Assembly (NCBI GenBank): GCA_002718735.1
Contig: PBFR01000032.1
Location: 1-46,234 of the forward strand
DNA from: Halobacteriovoraceae bacterium
GTDB lineage: Bacteria; Bdellovibrionota; Bacteriovoracia; Bacteriovoracales; Bacteriovoracaceae
Direction of reading: 5' to 3'
DNA: 46,234 bases
Shown: positions 17,821 to 26,512 of the stretch, piece after piece
Layout: each line of letters begins with the position of its first letter
How positions within the stretch are numbered: position 1 is the stretch's first letter
Translations under genes and position numbers: made by a program
Notes under the pieces: generated by a model
What the model was told of the DNA's origin: nothing
The model's input: only the letters and a program-made list of their open reading frames with translations
The model's database searches: none

Positions 17821-19010
17821 AGAAACTCAGGTTCACTTAAGATTTGCATTGCTTTCTTATAACCAGCTTTAACTGCATGAGCTGCTGAGTCAGGGTTTAA
17901 AGAAAAGGAATTGGCAAAAAATAGCTTATAATCATGATGATCTGGATATATGTCGATTAGTTTAACATTGGGATTAACATTGAGTTTTCTTTCTAAGATA
18001 GAAAGTATGTCTCTTCTATAAGTTTGGCTAAACTTTTCATTTTTCATGTATTCGGAAACGGTATTTAAAATATCTATGGCGGTAGCTCGTTTGGCCCTAG
18101 ATGCAACGATCTTTTTTTGAATGAGAAGATAAATTGACTGAATTGCAATTGATGGCAGTCCATAGTTAATAAGTGAACCGACCTCATCATGGTAGTGATA
18201 TGGTGTGTGTGTCCAAGAGCTTATAATAATATCACAGTTATTATCTTCTGCGACATGAGTAGAAAGCGTCTCTCTTATTTCGCCATCGATGTAATAGTCA
18301 GTTTCTCCTGTTACCTGGTTTTGAACAGGATAAGGTGCATAAAATGGTGGAACTGACATGCTGGCCGCGGCTGCGTCTGAGACCTTCGTACCTGTGTAGT
18401 ATACAGCTGTGCTATCGTGTGTGGGATTTGGATAATTGTATTTGCTAAAAATAACTTTTCGCGAGTGGTCAAGTTGAGTTGCAACTATAAAAAGATCAGG
18501 AATAAAGTCTTCAAAACTATCTACTGACAGTACATTCTCCAGTAAGTAATTTCTTGCTCCCTCTGTGCTAAAGAGACCTGGGAAGCTTAAGAAAGGTTGG
18601 AGTAAGTTGCGTATAGGCCTTGGAAAGCTTTCGAATAAACCATGGCCATGATGATAGAGTGGTTTGGACCTACGACGATGCAAATGAAACATATCTCTAT
18701 ACGATAACTTTTTCATTTCCCCTTTTTTAAGCCCTAAAACCCCATTAATAATTTCTTGAGGAGTAAGTCCACTAGCAAGAAAAACGCTGATCATCGCACC
18801 TGCACTGGAGCCAACGTAAGAGCTGACCTCAAGCGAGCGTGGTACATTTAGCTCTCCTTTTGCGGAGTTTTTATTGCTTTTAAGGGTAAACCCAAGCTCT
18901 TCAAGAGCAAGGGTAACACCTAAGTGCCATGCAGCGGCTTTAACAACGCCACCTGAGAGAACTAGTGCAGTCTTTTTATTTTTAAATTCGTTAAGATTCA
19001 GATTTTTCAT
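17817..19010 (-). CDS. Patatin-like phospholipase
   Basis: 397-residue hydrolase from the ATG at 19010. The patatin fold is shown by the glycine-rich oxyanion segment SGGVVKAAAWHLG (19-31), the nucleophile elbow GSSAG with Ser69 (67-71), and the catalytic-dyad aspartate D242 in IDGE. Members cleave acyl chains from lipids. No signal peptide is seen from this start. An upstream ATG at 19052 would add 14 residues, but a TATAAT box (minus strand, 19025-19020) lies inside that extension, so the shorter start is preferred. The first oxyanion motif lacks the usual GGGxRG form. It overlaps the lytic transglycosylase by four bases, suggesting joint expression of a lipid- and a wall-degrading enzyme. 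Confidence 0.88.
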   Translation of the reverse strand: MKNLNLNEFKNKKTALVLSGGVVKAAAWHLGVTLALEELGFTLKSNKNSAKGELNVPRSLEVSSYVGSSAGAMISVFLASGLTPQEIINGVLGLKKGEMKKLSYRDMFHLHRRRSKPLYHHGHGLFESFPRPIRNLLQPFLSFPGLFSTEGARNYLLENVLSVDSFEDFIPDLFIVATQLDHSRKVIFSKYNYPNPTHDSTAVYYTGTKVSDAAAASMSVPPFYAPYPVQNQVTGETDYYIDGEIRETLSTHVAEDNNCDIIISSWTHTPYHYHDEVGSLINYGLPSIAIQSIYLLIQKKIVASRAKRATAIDILNTVSEYMKNEKFSQTYRRDILSILERKLNVNPNVKLIDIYPDHHDYKLFFANSFSLNPDSAAHAVKAGYKKAMQILSEPEFL

Positions 19011-19019
19011 GTGAATTAG

Positions 19020-19025
19020 ATTATA
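19020..19025 (-). promoter_or_regulatory. Candidate -10 box for the patatin-like gene
   Basis: The minus strand reads TATAAT at 19025-19020, ten bases upstream of the ATG at 19010. No good -35 is seen. If used, the transcript would begin within a few bases of the start codon and be nearly leaderless, which fits the absence of a Shine-Dalgarno sequence there. Confidence 0.35.
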
Positions 19026-19066
19026 ATCAAGTGAACATAAAAAACATAGCATAGTGTCATTAAATT

Positions 19067-19095
19067 TTGCGCATTTAAACAGAATTAACTATCAT
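19067..19095 (+). promoter_or_regulatory. Candidate promoter for the HTH/coiled-coil gene
   Basis: TTGCGC (19067-19072) and TATCAT (19090-19095) are 17 bases apart in the 130-base divergent gap. The -10 matches consensus in five of six bases, the -35 only in three. The first gene starts 46 bases after the -10, with an AAGGAAGG ribosome-binding site in between. Confidence 0.4.
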
Positions 19096-19140
19096 AAGTA
19101 TAGATTCACTTAATCCGACGAAACAAGGAAGGTTTTATCT

Positions 19141-19467
19141 ATGGATGGAAGATGGCTAAGTATCTTGGAGTTTGCAAACTATAAGGGCAAGTCCGTCTCT
19201 ACGATACGTAGATACATTAAGGCTGAGCGAGTAAAGTTTAAAGAAGAGAATGGAAAGTATTTCATTTGGGCAAGGGATTATAAGGATCCAAGTCTGCAAA
19301 ATGAAAAAGAGTTCTTGGAATTAAGACTTGAGAATGAACGCCTTAAAAAAGAAAATAGAACCTTGGGTGAGCAAATATCCGAGCTTCAAATGCTTGTGAG
19401 AATTTACGAGGAAGAGAAAAATTCTCTAAATGCTAAAAACCTTCCGGATTTACCTGTAGATCTATGA
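19141..19467 (+). CDS. Small helix-turn-helix protein with C-terminal coiled coil
   Basis: 108-residue protein. Residues 1-48 look like a MerR/excisionase-type winged helix-turn-helix (WLSILEFANYKGKSVSTIRRYIKAERV, then the wing KYFIWARDY). Residues about 57-97 form a leucine-heptad coiled coil (FLELRLENERLKKENRTLGE). It could be a dimeric DNA-binding protein or use the fold for protein contacts. The ATG is backed by AAGGAAGG. Its last codons overlap the following gene (ATGA), so the two proteins are likely made together. No family name is certain; the domain reading is moderately firm. Confidence 0.75.
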   Translation: MDGRWLSILEFANYKGKSVSTIRRYIKAERVKFKEENGKYFIWARDYKDPSLQNEKEFLELRLENERLKKENRTLGEQISELQMLVRIYEEEKNSLNAKNLPDLPVDL

Positions 19468-20933
19468 GATTTTTAGTTTATATTTCATTCTTCATTTTAT
19501 TTACCAACCAGGCCATGGCAGACAATCAAAATATGCGAAATTGTTTGGTACTACCTGTCACCGACACTGCTGGAAATGCACTGGGATATAAGGTTTATGA
19601 AGGTCTTGAGCGCTTTCTTAAAAACGCTGAATGGTGTGACTATAAATCTAGTGCAGAGCTGATAGAGGTATTTGCAAGGTACAGGGATAGGCTAAAAGAG
19701 TATTTAAAAGACCCAAAAGTTTTACAAACTGTATCGACAAGAACTTCTGCCGGCACAATGGTTAGAGTAGATCTAACTTATGATGTTAACCAAGTAAAGG
19801 TTCAAATGGATGTTATTGGTGAAAATGGAACAGACATCTATTTCAGCGAGAAAGACACTTTGCAAGATCCTACTGTTGAAGACATTGTTCAACTTCTTGG
19901 AAACTGGTTGGAGTTATATGAAGCAACTATTCCATATGATGGAAAGATTTTAGGTGTTCTAGGCGATCAAATAACTTTTACCTATCCAGATAGAAAGAAA
20001 TTGAAAGTTGGACAAAGTTTTAGAGTTCGCCGTCTACTTAAAAAAAGCAAGCACCCACTTCTCAAAAAAGTTGTAGAGTGGGAGGTGGATCTATTGGCCC
20101 GTGGAAAGGTTTTTAACATTAATGAAAAACAGGGCCTTGGGCTGATAAAGGTTTATGAGAAGAATCTCAAATTATCGCCAGGTGATTGGATTGTTTTTGA
20201 AAAAGATTCCTTATCACAAGTATTTGATAAAACCCCATACCCTGAAGTTAAAGCTAATCAATTTGGGAAGCTTGGCTTTTTTACTTTATTTTTTGATGTG
20301 TCTTCAAGCTCAGTCGGGACTAATACGTCAGATAACAACAAGGCGACAGGATTTACTTATGGAGTGAGTGCAGAAGTAGAGGCCTGGATAACTAGAAACT
20401 ATTTTGCTACTGGTGAATTTGGAAGGCGACTTGGCACTTTGGAGGAGAAATCTGGTTCTTTGAGCTTAGATTCTGTAAGTGTAACAAATGGTGTATTTAA
20501 AATTGGTGGTGGATATAAATATCTTCCTCTTGGCTTTTTTTACGGTCCACAAGTAAACTTGACTGCAGGATATGCACACTACTCCTATGATGTAGAGGAG
20601 TCCGAAAGTGATGGTTTCGGAAAAAATAGCTTTTCTGGTATTTATTTGGGTGTAAATGGAAATATGCCTTTAAAAAAAGGTATTAGAATTTTTGGTGGTG
20701 CCCAAATTATACCATTTTCAGACTTTGAAGATGAAGATGATATTTTTGGTTCTGAAAAATCTTCAAGCTCTATGGTTTTTCGAGGCGGTTTAAAGTATCA
20801 GTATAGTCCTTTAATATCTTTGGATGCCGCATTTGAGACTCAAAATAACTCTGTAAAATTTGACAGCGGTACAACAACTCAACTTAGCTATAAAGATACC
20901 ATCCTTAAATTTGGTGGATCTTTTATTTTTTAA
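19464..20933 (+). CDS. Predicted outer-membrane beta-barrel protein with N-terminal periplasmic domain
   Basis: 489-residue protein with a signal peptide (1-19, cleaved near AMA-DN). Residues 20-250 form a soluble region: an alpha/beta start (NCLVLPVTDTAGNALGYKVYEGLERFL) reminiscent in style of TolB/FlgT-type N-domains, then a small beta domain (DGKILGVLGDQITF..., KVGQSFRVRRLL). From about 265 to the end, alternating hydrophobic strands and glycine/aromatic turns suggest a small barrel, ending with FGGSFIF, a C-terminal aromatic typical of outer-membrane proteins. The specific function is unknown. It is translationally coupled to the upstream HTH protein and followed two bases later by an amino-acid symporter. 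Confidence 0.75.
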   Translation: MRFLVYISFFILFTNQAMADNQNMRNCLVLPVTDTAGNALGYKVYEGLERFLKNAEWCDYKSSAELIEVFARYRDRLKEYLKDPKVLQTVSTRTSAGTMVRVDLTYDVNQVKVQMDVIGENGTDIYFSEKDTLQDPTVEDIVQLLGNWLELYEATIPYDGKILGVLGDQITFTYPDRKKLKVGQSFRVRRLLKKSKHPLLKKVVEWEVDLLARGKVFNINEKQGLGLIKVYEKNLKLSPGDWIVFEKDSLSQVFDKTPYPEVKANQFGKLGFFTLFFDVSSSSVGTNTSDNNKATGFTYGVSAEVEAWITRNYFATGEFGRRLGTLEEKSGSLSLDSVSVTNGVFKIGGGYKYLPLGFFYGPQVNLTAGYAHYSYDVEESESDGFGKNSFSGIYLGVNGNMPLKKGIRIFGGAQIIPFSDFEDEDDIFGSEKSSSSMVFRGGLKYQYSPLISLDAAFETQNNSVKFDSGTTTQLSYKDTILKFGGSFIF

Positions 20934-20935
20934 TT

Positions 20936-22291
20936 ATGAATATAAATGAACTCCTATCAGAAATCGTTTCCTTAGTATGGGGAACTCCATTATTAATATT
21001 TCTTTTGGTTGCAAATCTCATATTATTATTTTTTTCAAAACTGATTCCAATCAGAGGGCTTGGTCATGCAATATCTCTAGTCTCAGGCAAGCATTCAACG
21101 GGTGAAGCTGAAGGTCAAATCACTCATTTTCAAGCATTGAGTAATGCTTTAGCGGCAACGATTGGTTTAGGAAATATCGCTGGTGTTGCTGTCGCAATTT
21201 ATCAAGGTGGTCCTGGGGCAGTCTTTTGGATGTGGGTCTCAGCTCTTTTGGGGATGAACACCAAATTCTTTGAGTGCACATTATCAGTGATGTTTAGAGG
21301 GAAAGATTATCAAGGAGAAGTTCAAGGTGGTCCAATGTACTATATTGAAAATGGGATGGGAAAGTCATATAAGTTCTTTGCTTTTCTATTTGCATTATTT
21401 GGATTGATCGGAACCCTGGCCCTGTTTCAAATTAATCAATTAGCAAGTTTTCTTGAAACGTCATATTCAGTAGACACTACTATTACAGGGATGATTTTTG
21501 CGGTACTTACAGTCTATATTTTATTAGGTGGGCTTAAAAGAATTTCATCGGTAACATCAAAAGTTGTGCCGTTAATGAGTGTACTATATGTGATCCTGTG
21601 TTTAGTGATCTTGGCCGTAAATTCTGAAAAAGTATTCCCTATGTTTATAAGTATTTTCGAGAGTGCATTTGGATTTGGACAAGTAGCCGGTGGTGTAAGT
21701 GGTTATGCTTTAATGCATGTTATCCAAACAGGAGTCAAAAGAGCTGCATTTTCAAATGAGGCCGGCATTGGTACAGCTCCCATGGCACATGGAAATGCAA
21801 AAACAAATGAACCTATAAGTGAAGGTTACGTGGCAATGCTAGGTCCTTTAATAGATACAATAATAGTATGTACTCTGACAGCCCTTGCAATTTTGGTGGG
21901 CATAGAATCTGTCAATATGAATACAATTGAGTTAAATGGAATTAATCTTACTGCGTTTGCATTCACAAAATCACTAGGTGAATTTGGGAAACACTCTTTA
22001 GGTATAGTAATCTTTCTTTTTTCTTTTTCAACCATGATTGGAATGGCCAACTATAATAAGAAATGCTGGGATTACTTATTTAAAGGGCGCTGGAACCTAG
22101 GAGATAAGACATTTATTCTATTCTACGGTCTAAGCATTGGAATTGGTGCCGTAATTAAAATGAGTGCTGTGGTTAACATCATCGATATTTGTTATGCATT
22201 GATGGCAATTCCAAATATAGTCGCAACAGTATTTCTTGCAGGTAAAGTTAAAACTGCATTAGCGAAATACAATACTAAGTTTAAAATTTAG
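20936..22291 (+). CDS. Sodium:alanine symporter, AGCS family
   Basis: 451-residue inner-membrane transporter that imports alanine, glycine or a related amino acid with sodium. About ten hydrophobic segments are visible. Family signatures include ATIGLGNIAGVAVAIYQGGPGAVFWMW and the conserved FECTLSVMFRG and GGPMYYIENGMG stretches; AAFSNEAGIGTAPMAHG is another family block. Length is typical. It starts two bases after the barrel-protein stop with no obvious ribosome-binding site, suggesting translational coupling, and ligA follows six bases later. Substrate specificity cannot be read from sequence. Uptake of amino acids would fit an amino-acid-consuming organism. Confidence 0.93.
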   Translation: MNINELLSEIVSLVWGTPLLIFLLVANLILLFFSKLIPIRGLGHAISLVSGKHSTGEAEGQITHFQALSNALAATIGLGNIAGVAVAIYQGGPGAVFWMWVSALLGMNTKFFECTLSVMFRGKDYQGEVQGGPMYYIENGMGKSYKFFAFLFALFGLIGTLALFQINQLASFLETSYSVDTTITGMIFAVLTVYILLGGLKRISSVTSKVVPLMSVLYVILCLVILAVNSEKVFPMFISIFESAFGFGQVAGGVSGYALMHVIQTGVKRAAFSNEAGIGTAPMAHGNAKTNEPISEGYVAMLGPLIDTIIVCTLTALAILVGIESVNMNTIELNGINLTAFAFTKSLGEFGKHSLGIVIFLFSFSTMIGMANYNKKCWDYLFKGRWNLGDKTFILFYGLSIGIGAVIKMSAVVNIIDICYALMAIPNIVATVFLAGKVKTALAKYNTKFKI

Positions 22292-22297
22292 GTAAAA

Positions 22298-24193
22298 ATG
22301 GATAAGACTGAAAAAATAAAAAGCCTTGAAGTAGAGATTTTAAAACATAAGAATCTTTACTACCAAGGTAAACCAGAAATTTCGGATTATGAATTTGATA
22401 AGCTTGAAGAAGAGCTAAAGAATTTAGACCCAAAGAGTCCAGTTCTTTCTTTTATCGGTTCTTCTTTTTTTGTTGGAGAAAAAGTTGAGCATGCATCAAA
22501 AATGCTATCTCTCAACAAAACTTATAAGTTGGAAGAACTCGAGCGATGGATGGATACAAAAGAAGTTGTTTCAACCTTTAAGATTGATGGTTCCAGCTGC
22601 TCTTTAATTTACAACTCTGGAAAGCTTACTTTAGCTAAAACCAGAGGAGACGGTCGTTTTGGAGAGAAGATCACAAATAAGGTGCTATATATAGACCATG
22701 TCCCTAAGAGCTTAGAAGGTTACAATAAAAATTTTGAGATTAGGGGAGAAATCTTTTGTAGAGAAAAGGATTTTATCCACCTTTCTCAGGAGATGGAGAA
22801 GCTAAACCTTGAAAAGCCGACCTCACAAAGAAATATAGTCGCTGGACTTTTGGGAAGAAAAGAGAATATAGAATTAGCGAGGTTCCTATCTTTTCAGGCC
22901 TTTGAATTTATTTCAAATGAAGAGAGTCTTCATACTGAAGAAGACAAATTTAGACATTTAAGAAAGCTTGGGTTTGAAACCCCTGAATATAATAAAAGTA
23001 AATCCAGAAAAGAAATAGAAGCTCAAGTTGAAGAAGCAAGAGAATTTATGTCCCAGGGAGACTATCTTATTGATGGACTAGTTGTGAGTTTTAACAACTT
23101 GGATCTTCATGATCGATTGGGAGAAACGGCTCACCACCCACGTTATAAGATTGCCTTCAAATTTGAAGGGGAGATGAAGCCTACAATTATTAAGAGTATC
23201 TCCTGGCAAGTATCTCGTAACGGTATTCTCACCCCGGTCGCAAATGTGGAAAGTGTCGAATTAAGTGGGGCAAATGTTTCAAGAGTCACGTTGCATAACT
23301 TTGGTCTAGTAAAACAATTCAATTTAAAAACAGGTGACAAAATAAATATTATTAGAAGTGGGGAAGTGATTCCAAAATTTATAGATGTAGTTAAATCATC
23401 TGATGAGAGCTTTAAATATCCTGTTGAGTGCCCAAGCTGTGACCAAGAAACTGTTGTAGATGATATAAGATTATTATGCAAAAACCCTTCTTGCCCTGAA
23501 AAGGTTAAAGACGAGATTCTAAACTTTATCCGAAAAGTTGGAATTGAAAACTTAAGCGATAAGCGCTTGGTAGAATTAATTGAGAGCGGACTGGTTAGAG
23601 ATATTCCATCACTCTTTGATCTAACGAGTGAAAAACTAATGGAACTAGATAAAGTAAAAGATAAATTGGCCACTAAGATTGTACAAAGCATTTCGGATGC
23701 CAAAAATATGGAGCTAGTAACGTTTTTGTCTTCTCTTGGTATAAGTGGAGGTGCTTATAATAAGTGTGAAAAGATAGTCCATAATGGGTACGATTCCTGG
23801 GAGAAAATAAAATCGATAACACCAGAGAAACTGGTTGAAATTGAATCATTTGCTGAAAAATCCTCTCAAGATTTTTTTAACTCTCTTCAAGAAAAACTTC
23901 CGTTAGCAGAAATGCTTCTAAAGAAGGGAGTTAAACTCAAAAAATCGACATTTAAATCAGATACACAAATATCTGGAAAAAAATTCTGTATTACTGGTAG
24001 CCTCAGCATGAAGCGATCTGACCTTCAAAAAATGATTAAAGAAAATGGTGGTATCGCTGTGAGTAGTGTTAGTAGTGCCACTGACTTCTTAATCACAAAT
24101 GACAAGGAAAGTAGCTCTTCAAAGTTTAAAAAAGCAAATGAGCTGAATATCCCAATCCTCTCAGAAGCTGAGTTTGTATCGATGCTTAACTAA
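22298..24193 (+). CDS. ligA: NAD-dependent DNA ligase
   Basis: 631-residue replication and repair ligase. The N-terminal NAD-binding Ia domain (YYQGKPEISDYEFDKLE, residues 21-37) and the HASKMLSLN segment precede the adenylation domain, with active-site lysine K95 in KIDG. RGDGRFGE follows, then the OB fold, a four-cysteine zinc finger (C378, C381, C394, C399), helix-hairpin-helix region and a BRCT domain from about 555 (ISGKKFCITGSL). It is about 40 residues shorter than E. coli LigA, part of it N-terminal to the catalytic lysine, and has KIDGSS where KLDGLA is usual. All domains are present. It overlaps glpK (convergent) by four bases. Confidence 0.95.
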   Translation: MDKTEKIKSLEVEILKHKNLYYQGKPEISDYEFDKLEEELKNLDPKSPVLSFIGSSFFVGEKVEHASKMLSLNKTYKLEELERWMDTKEVVSTFKIDGSSCSLIYNSGKLTLAKTRGDGRFGEKITNKVLYIDHVPKSLEGYNKNFEIRGEIFCREKDFIHLSQEMEKLNLEKPTSQRNIVAGLLGRKENIELARFLSFQAFEFISNEESLHTEEDKFRHLRKLGFETPEYNKSKSRKEIEAQVEEAREFMSQGDYLIDGLVVSFNNLDLHDRLGETAHHPRYKIAFKFEGEMKPTIIKSISWQVSRNGILTPVANVESVELSGANVSRVTLHNFGLVKQFNLKTGDKINIIRSGEVIPKFIDVVKSSDESFKYPVECPSCDQETVVDDIRLLCKNPSCPEKVKDEILNFIRKVGIENLSDKRLVELIESGLVRDIPSLFDLTSEKLMELDKVKDKLATKIVQSISDAKNMELVTFLSSLGISGGAYNKCEKIVHNGYDSWEKIKSITPEKLVEIESFAEKSSQDFFNSLQEKLPLAEMLLKKGVKLKKSTFKSDTQISGKKFCITGSLSMKRSDLQKMIKENGGIAVSSVSSATDFLITNDKESSSSKFKKANELNIPILSEAEFVSMLN

Positions 24194-25668
24194 AGAAAAA
24201 CTTTTTTAATATAAGTTTTCCAGTCCCTTAGCTTTGAACTGAAATATTGATCATTCTGTGGATCAAAGATCCTATCTTCTTTCCATAGCTTGCTAATTTC
24301 TTCCATCTTAAGCTCTCCAATACCGACAAGTGAGCCAAGGGCAACGCCATAACCTGTAGTTTCAATAACTGCAGGCCTTACGATGGAGTTGCCAGAAAAG
24401 TTTGCTTGATACTGCATAAGCAGATTGTTTTGGCATGCTCCACCATCTACTTTTATTGCATTTACTATGGTGGGTGAATCTTCAACAAGGGCCTTAATAG
24501 AGTCATTAATTGATAATGCCATACCTTCCAGGCATGCTCTTGCGATGTGTTCTTTTGATGTATCTCTACTCAGGCCAACAATTGCTGCCTTTGCATCAGC
24601 TTTCCAGAATGGAGAGCCTATTCCTGTAAAGAAAGGTAGGAACATAACGCTCTCCATGGATTCATTGGAAGCTTTAGATGCGAGGCTTTCAACTTCGGAA
24701 GCTGATTTAATAATGCCTAAATTGTCTCTTAGCCATTGAACTGCCGCACCAGCTATATAGCTAGATCCCTCTAGTGCATAAACTGGTTTTGAATTAAATT
24801 TATATGCAACTGTGGTGAGAAGCCCATTTGTACTTTTTATTTTTTTTGTTCCGGTATTTAAAACGATAAAGGCACCAGTCCCATAAGTGCACTTTAGTTC
24901 ACCCTCTGTGTGACCGGCCTGTCCAAAAAGTGCTGCTTGTTGATCCCCGAGCATGCAAGTGATTCTAATACCGTCGGGTAAAAAATCCAGGCCCTTAGTA
25001 ACTCCAAACTCACCGAATGACTCTTGGATTTCTGGAAGAACAAATTGGGGGATATTGAAAAACTTGCAAAGGTCTTTATCCCATTGGCATGTATCAAGGT
25101 CCATTAACAGAGTTCTAGAAGCATTTGATGGTTCAGTTTTAAAACTTTGATTTCCTGAAAGCTTGTAAAGTAAAAAACCATCGATATTGGAAAGACAAAG
25201 GTTTTTGTTCTCCAAGGCCTCTTTTACAATGTTATTATTTTCAATCATCCATCTCATTTTTGTGGCTGAAAAGTAAGGATCCAGTGGCAGTCCAGTCATA
25301 TCTTGAAGAGGGGAGTATGCTTTGGCATTATCTGCACAAAATTTGGATGTTCTTCTGTCTTGCCAAACGATTGCATTACAGAGTGGATTACCTAACTTGT
25401 CATACGCACAAACAGTTTCCCTTTGGTTTGTAATACCTATACACTCGATATCATCAACTGTGGCATTGGCCTTTTCAAGAACATCTACTACAGCTCTCTT
25501 AACTGAGTTGAAAATGTCATTGAGATTGTGTTCAACCTCTCCAGGTCTTGGAAGAATTTGTCTAAATTCATGATTTACTTTTTCAACAAGCTCCAATGTT
25601 TTTGAATCAATTAAGAGAGCGGTTGATCCGGTGGTACCTTGATCTATTGAAAGAATAAAGCGCTTCAT
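24190..25668 (-). CDS. glpK: Glycerol kinase
   Basis: 492-residue FGGY-family sugar kinase that phosphorylates glycerol to glycerol 3-phosphate. The N-terminal phosphate-binding loop is SIDQGTTGSTALLID (7-21), the glycerol-binding region reads NQRETVCAYD and IVWQDRRT, and the family C-terminal signature is GGACQNNLLMQYQAN. Length is standard. No glpF or glpD is next to it. Upstream, one base away, is a tiny Flp/TadE-like protein. The 3' end overlaps ligA by four bases. The substrate call rests on the close match to glycerol kinases rather than to xylulokinase-type relatives. Confidence 0.93.
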   Translation of the reverse strand: MKRFILSIDQGTTGSTALLIDSKTLELVEKVNHEFRQILPRPGEVEHNLNDIFNSVKRAVVDVLEKANATVDDIECIGITNQRETVCAYDKLGNPLCNAIVWQDRRTSKFCADNAKAYSPLQDMTGLPLDPYFSATKMRWMIENNNIVKEALENKNLCLSNIDGFLLYKLSGNQSFKTEPSNASRTLLMDLDTCQWDKDLCKFFNIPQFVLPEIQESFGEFGVTKGLDFLPDGIRITCMLGDQQAALFGQAGHTEGELKCTYGTGAFIVLNTGTKKIKSTNGLLTTVAYKFNSKPVYALEGSSYIAGAAVQWLRDNLGIIKSASEVESLASKASNESMESVMFLPFFTGIGSPFWKADAKAAIVGLSRDTSKEHIARACLEGMALSINDSIKALVEDSPTIVNAIKVDGGACQNNLLMQYQANFSGNSIVRPAVIETTGYGVALGSLVGIGELKMEEISKLWKEDRIFDPQNDQYFSSKLRDWKTYIKKVFL

Positions 25669-25669
25669 G

Positions 25670-25876
25670 TTACCTCAGTGTAAGATTTTGGGAAGGATCT
25701 TCAACTAGCATTTGACCCATGCTGAGCCAGTAGTTTGCGATTCCAGTGTTAACTGTCTTTAGAAAACCTAATGAAAGAACCATAATTAATGACAATAAAA
25801 GTACGAACTCAACCAAACTTTGACCTTGTTCGTTGTTGGCAATATTTTTCTGTTTTTGAAGAGAAGCTTTAGTCAT
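25670..25876 (-). CDS. Small Flp-pilin/TadE-like membrane protein
   Basis: 68-residue protein. The segment EQGQSLVEFVLLLSLIMVLSLGF (17-39; positive head, conserved QG-S-EF, then a hydrophobic helix) resembles the N-terminus of TadE-like and Flp-type pilins, where a glutamate five residues into the helix is typical. No processing enzyme (TadV) or assembly gene is visible nearby. It lies one base upstream of glpK, yet has no functional link to glycerol use. The minus strand upstream has TATAAT at 25916-25911. It may be an isolated pseudopilin or an exported small protein. Confidence 0.6.
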   Translation of the reverse strand: MTKASLQKQKNIANNEQGQSLVEFVLLLSLIMVLSLGFLKTVNTGIANYWLSMGQMLVEDPSQNLTLR

Positions 25877-25930
25877 GGGAGAATTTACCCTTATTGTTTA
25901 AAATATGGTTAAATTATATTATAAAACTTG

Positions 25931-26512
25931 ATGAGGTCTAAAGTGTGGAACTTGAAGAAATTTTTTCCGATATTAATAGCAGCGAGCATCTTTATCGTGA
26001 TGTTGGTTGCGCAGATGTCTATTCATGGTAGTTCTTCCTCAGCAAGTAAGCTAAATATATCCGCTGAGATGGTTCAGGCCTATGAGGCAAATTTTTCCGA
26101 GATTACGCTTACAACGACAAAATCTTCTGTACTCAACCTGTCAAAAGTCAAACAGCCAATAGTTATTCTTAATTTTTGGGCAAGCTGGTGTCGTCCATGT
26201 ATCTCAGAATTTAAAACCTTAAAGCAGTTGGTTTCAAAGTATGGGGGGGAAAAACTATTAGTTTTGGGTGTTAATAATGATACTGACGACCAGCTTAAAC
26301 TTATCCAGTCAACAGAGGATAAGCTAAAATTAAATTTTGAATCCGTTGCAGATATTGAAGGTAAAATAACTTCAAAGTTTTTTATTAATGAAATTCCGGC
26401 CTCTATAGTTTATTACAAAGGTCGTGTGATTCACTTCAAAAATAGTGAGTTCGATTTCATGAGTAAAAGCTTTATTGAGCTTCTAGACTCAAAGCTTTCT
26501 GAGGTGAAATAG
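25931..26512 (+). CDS. Thioredoxin-like (TlpA/ResA type) membrane-anchored protein
   Basis: 193-residue protein with an N-terminal membrane anchor or uncleaved signal (about 11-28) that places it on the periplasmic side. The thioredoxin fold has the redox motif WCRPC (86-90) preceded by IVILNFWAS and followed by the helix with EFKTLKQL; the cis-proline region is EIPASIVYY. These are hallmarks of TlpA/ResA-type thiol-disulfide oxidoreductases that reduce cysteines in periplasmic proteins or cytochrome c maturation targets. The ATG at 25931 is preceded in frame by a TTG at 25928. Its 3' end overlaps hutI (opposite strand) by 41 bases. Confidence 0.85.
   Translation: MRSKVWNLKKFFPILIAASIFIVMLVAQMSIHGSSSSASKLNISAEMVQAYEANFSEITLTTTKSSVLNLSKVKQPIVILNFWASWCRPCISEFKTLKQLVSKYGGEKLLVLGVNNDTDDQLKLIQSTEDKLKLNFESVADIEGKITSKFFINEIPASIVYYKGRVIHFKNSEFDFMSKSFIELLDSKLSEVK

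Noticed and set aside
19011..19052. Patatin-like protein starting at 19052
   Set aside because: The added 14 residues would span a TATAAT box and do not look like family sequence; shorter start kept, though the longer one cannot be excluded.
23143..23703. 186-codon reverse-strand frame inside ligA
   Set aside because: Antisense shadow of ligA without a ribosome-binding site or recognisable protein; the forward frame covers known ligase motifs.
25941..25956. GTGTGGAACTTG as a fourth parS-like half-site
   Set aside because: Only the right half matches (AAGTGTGGAACT); the left half lacks the palindrome.
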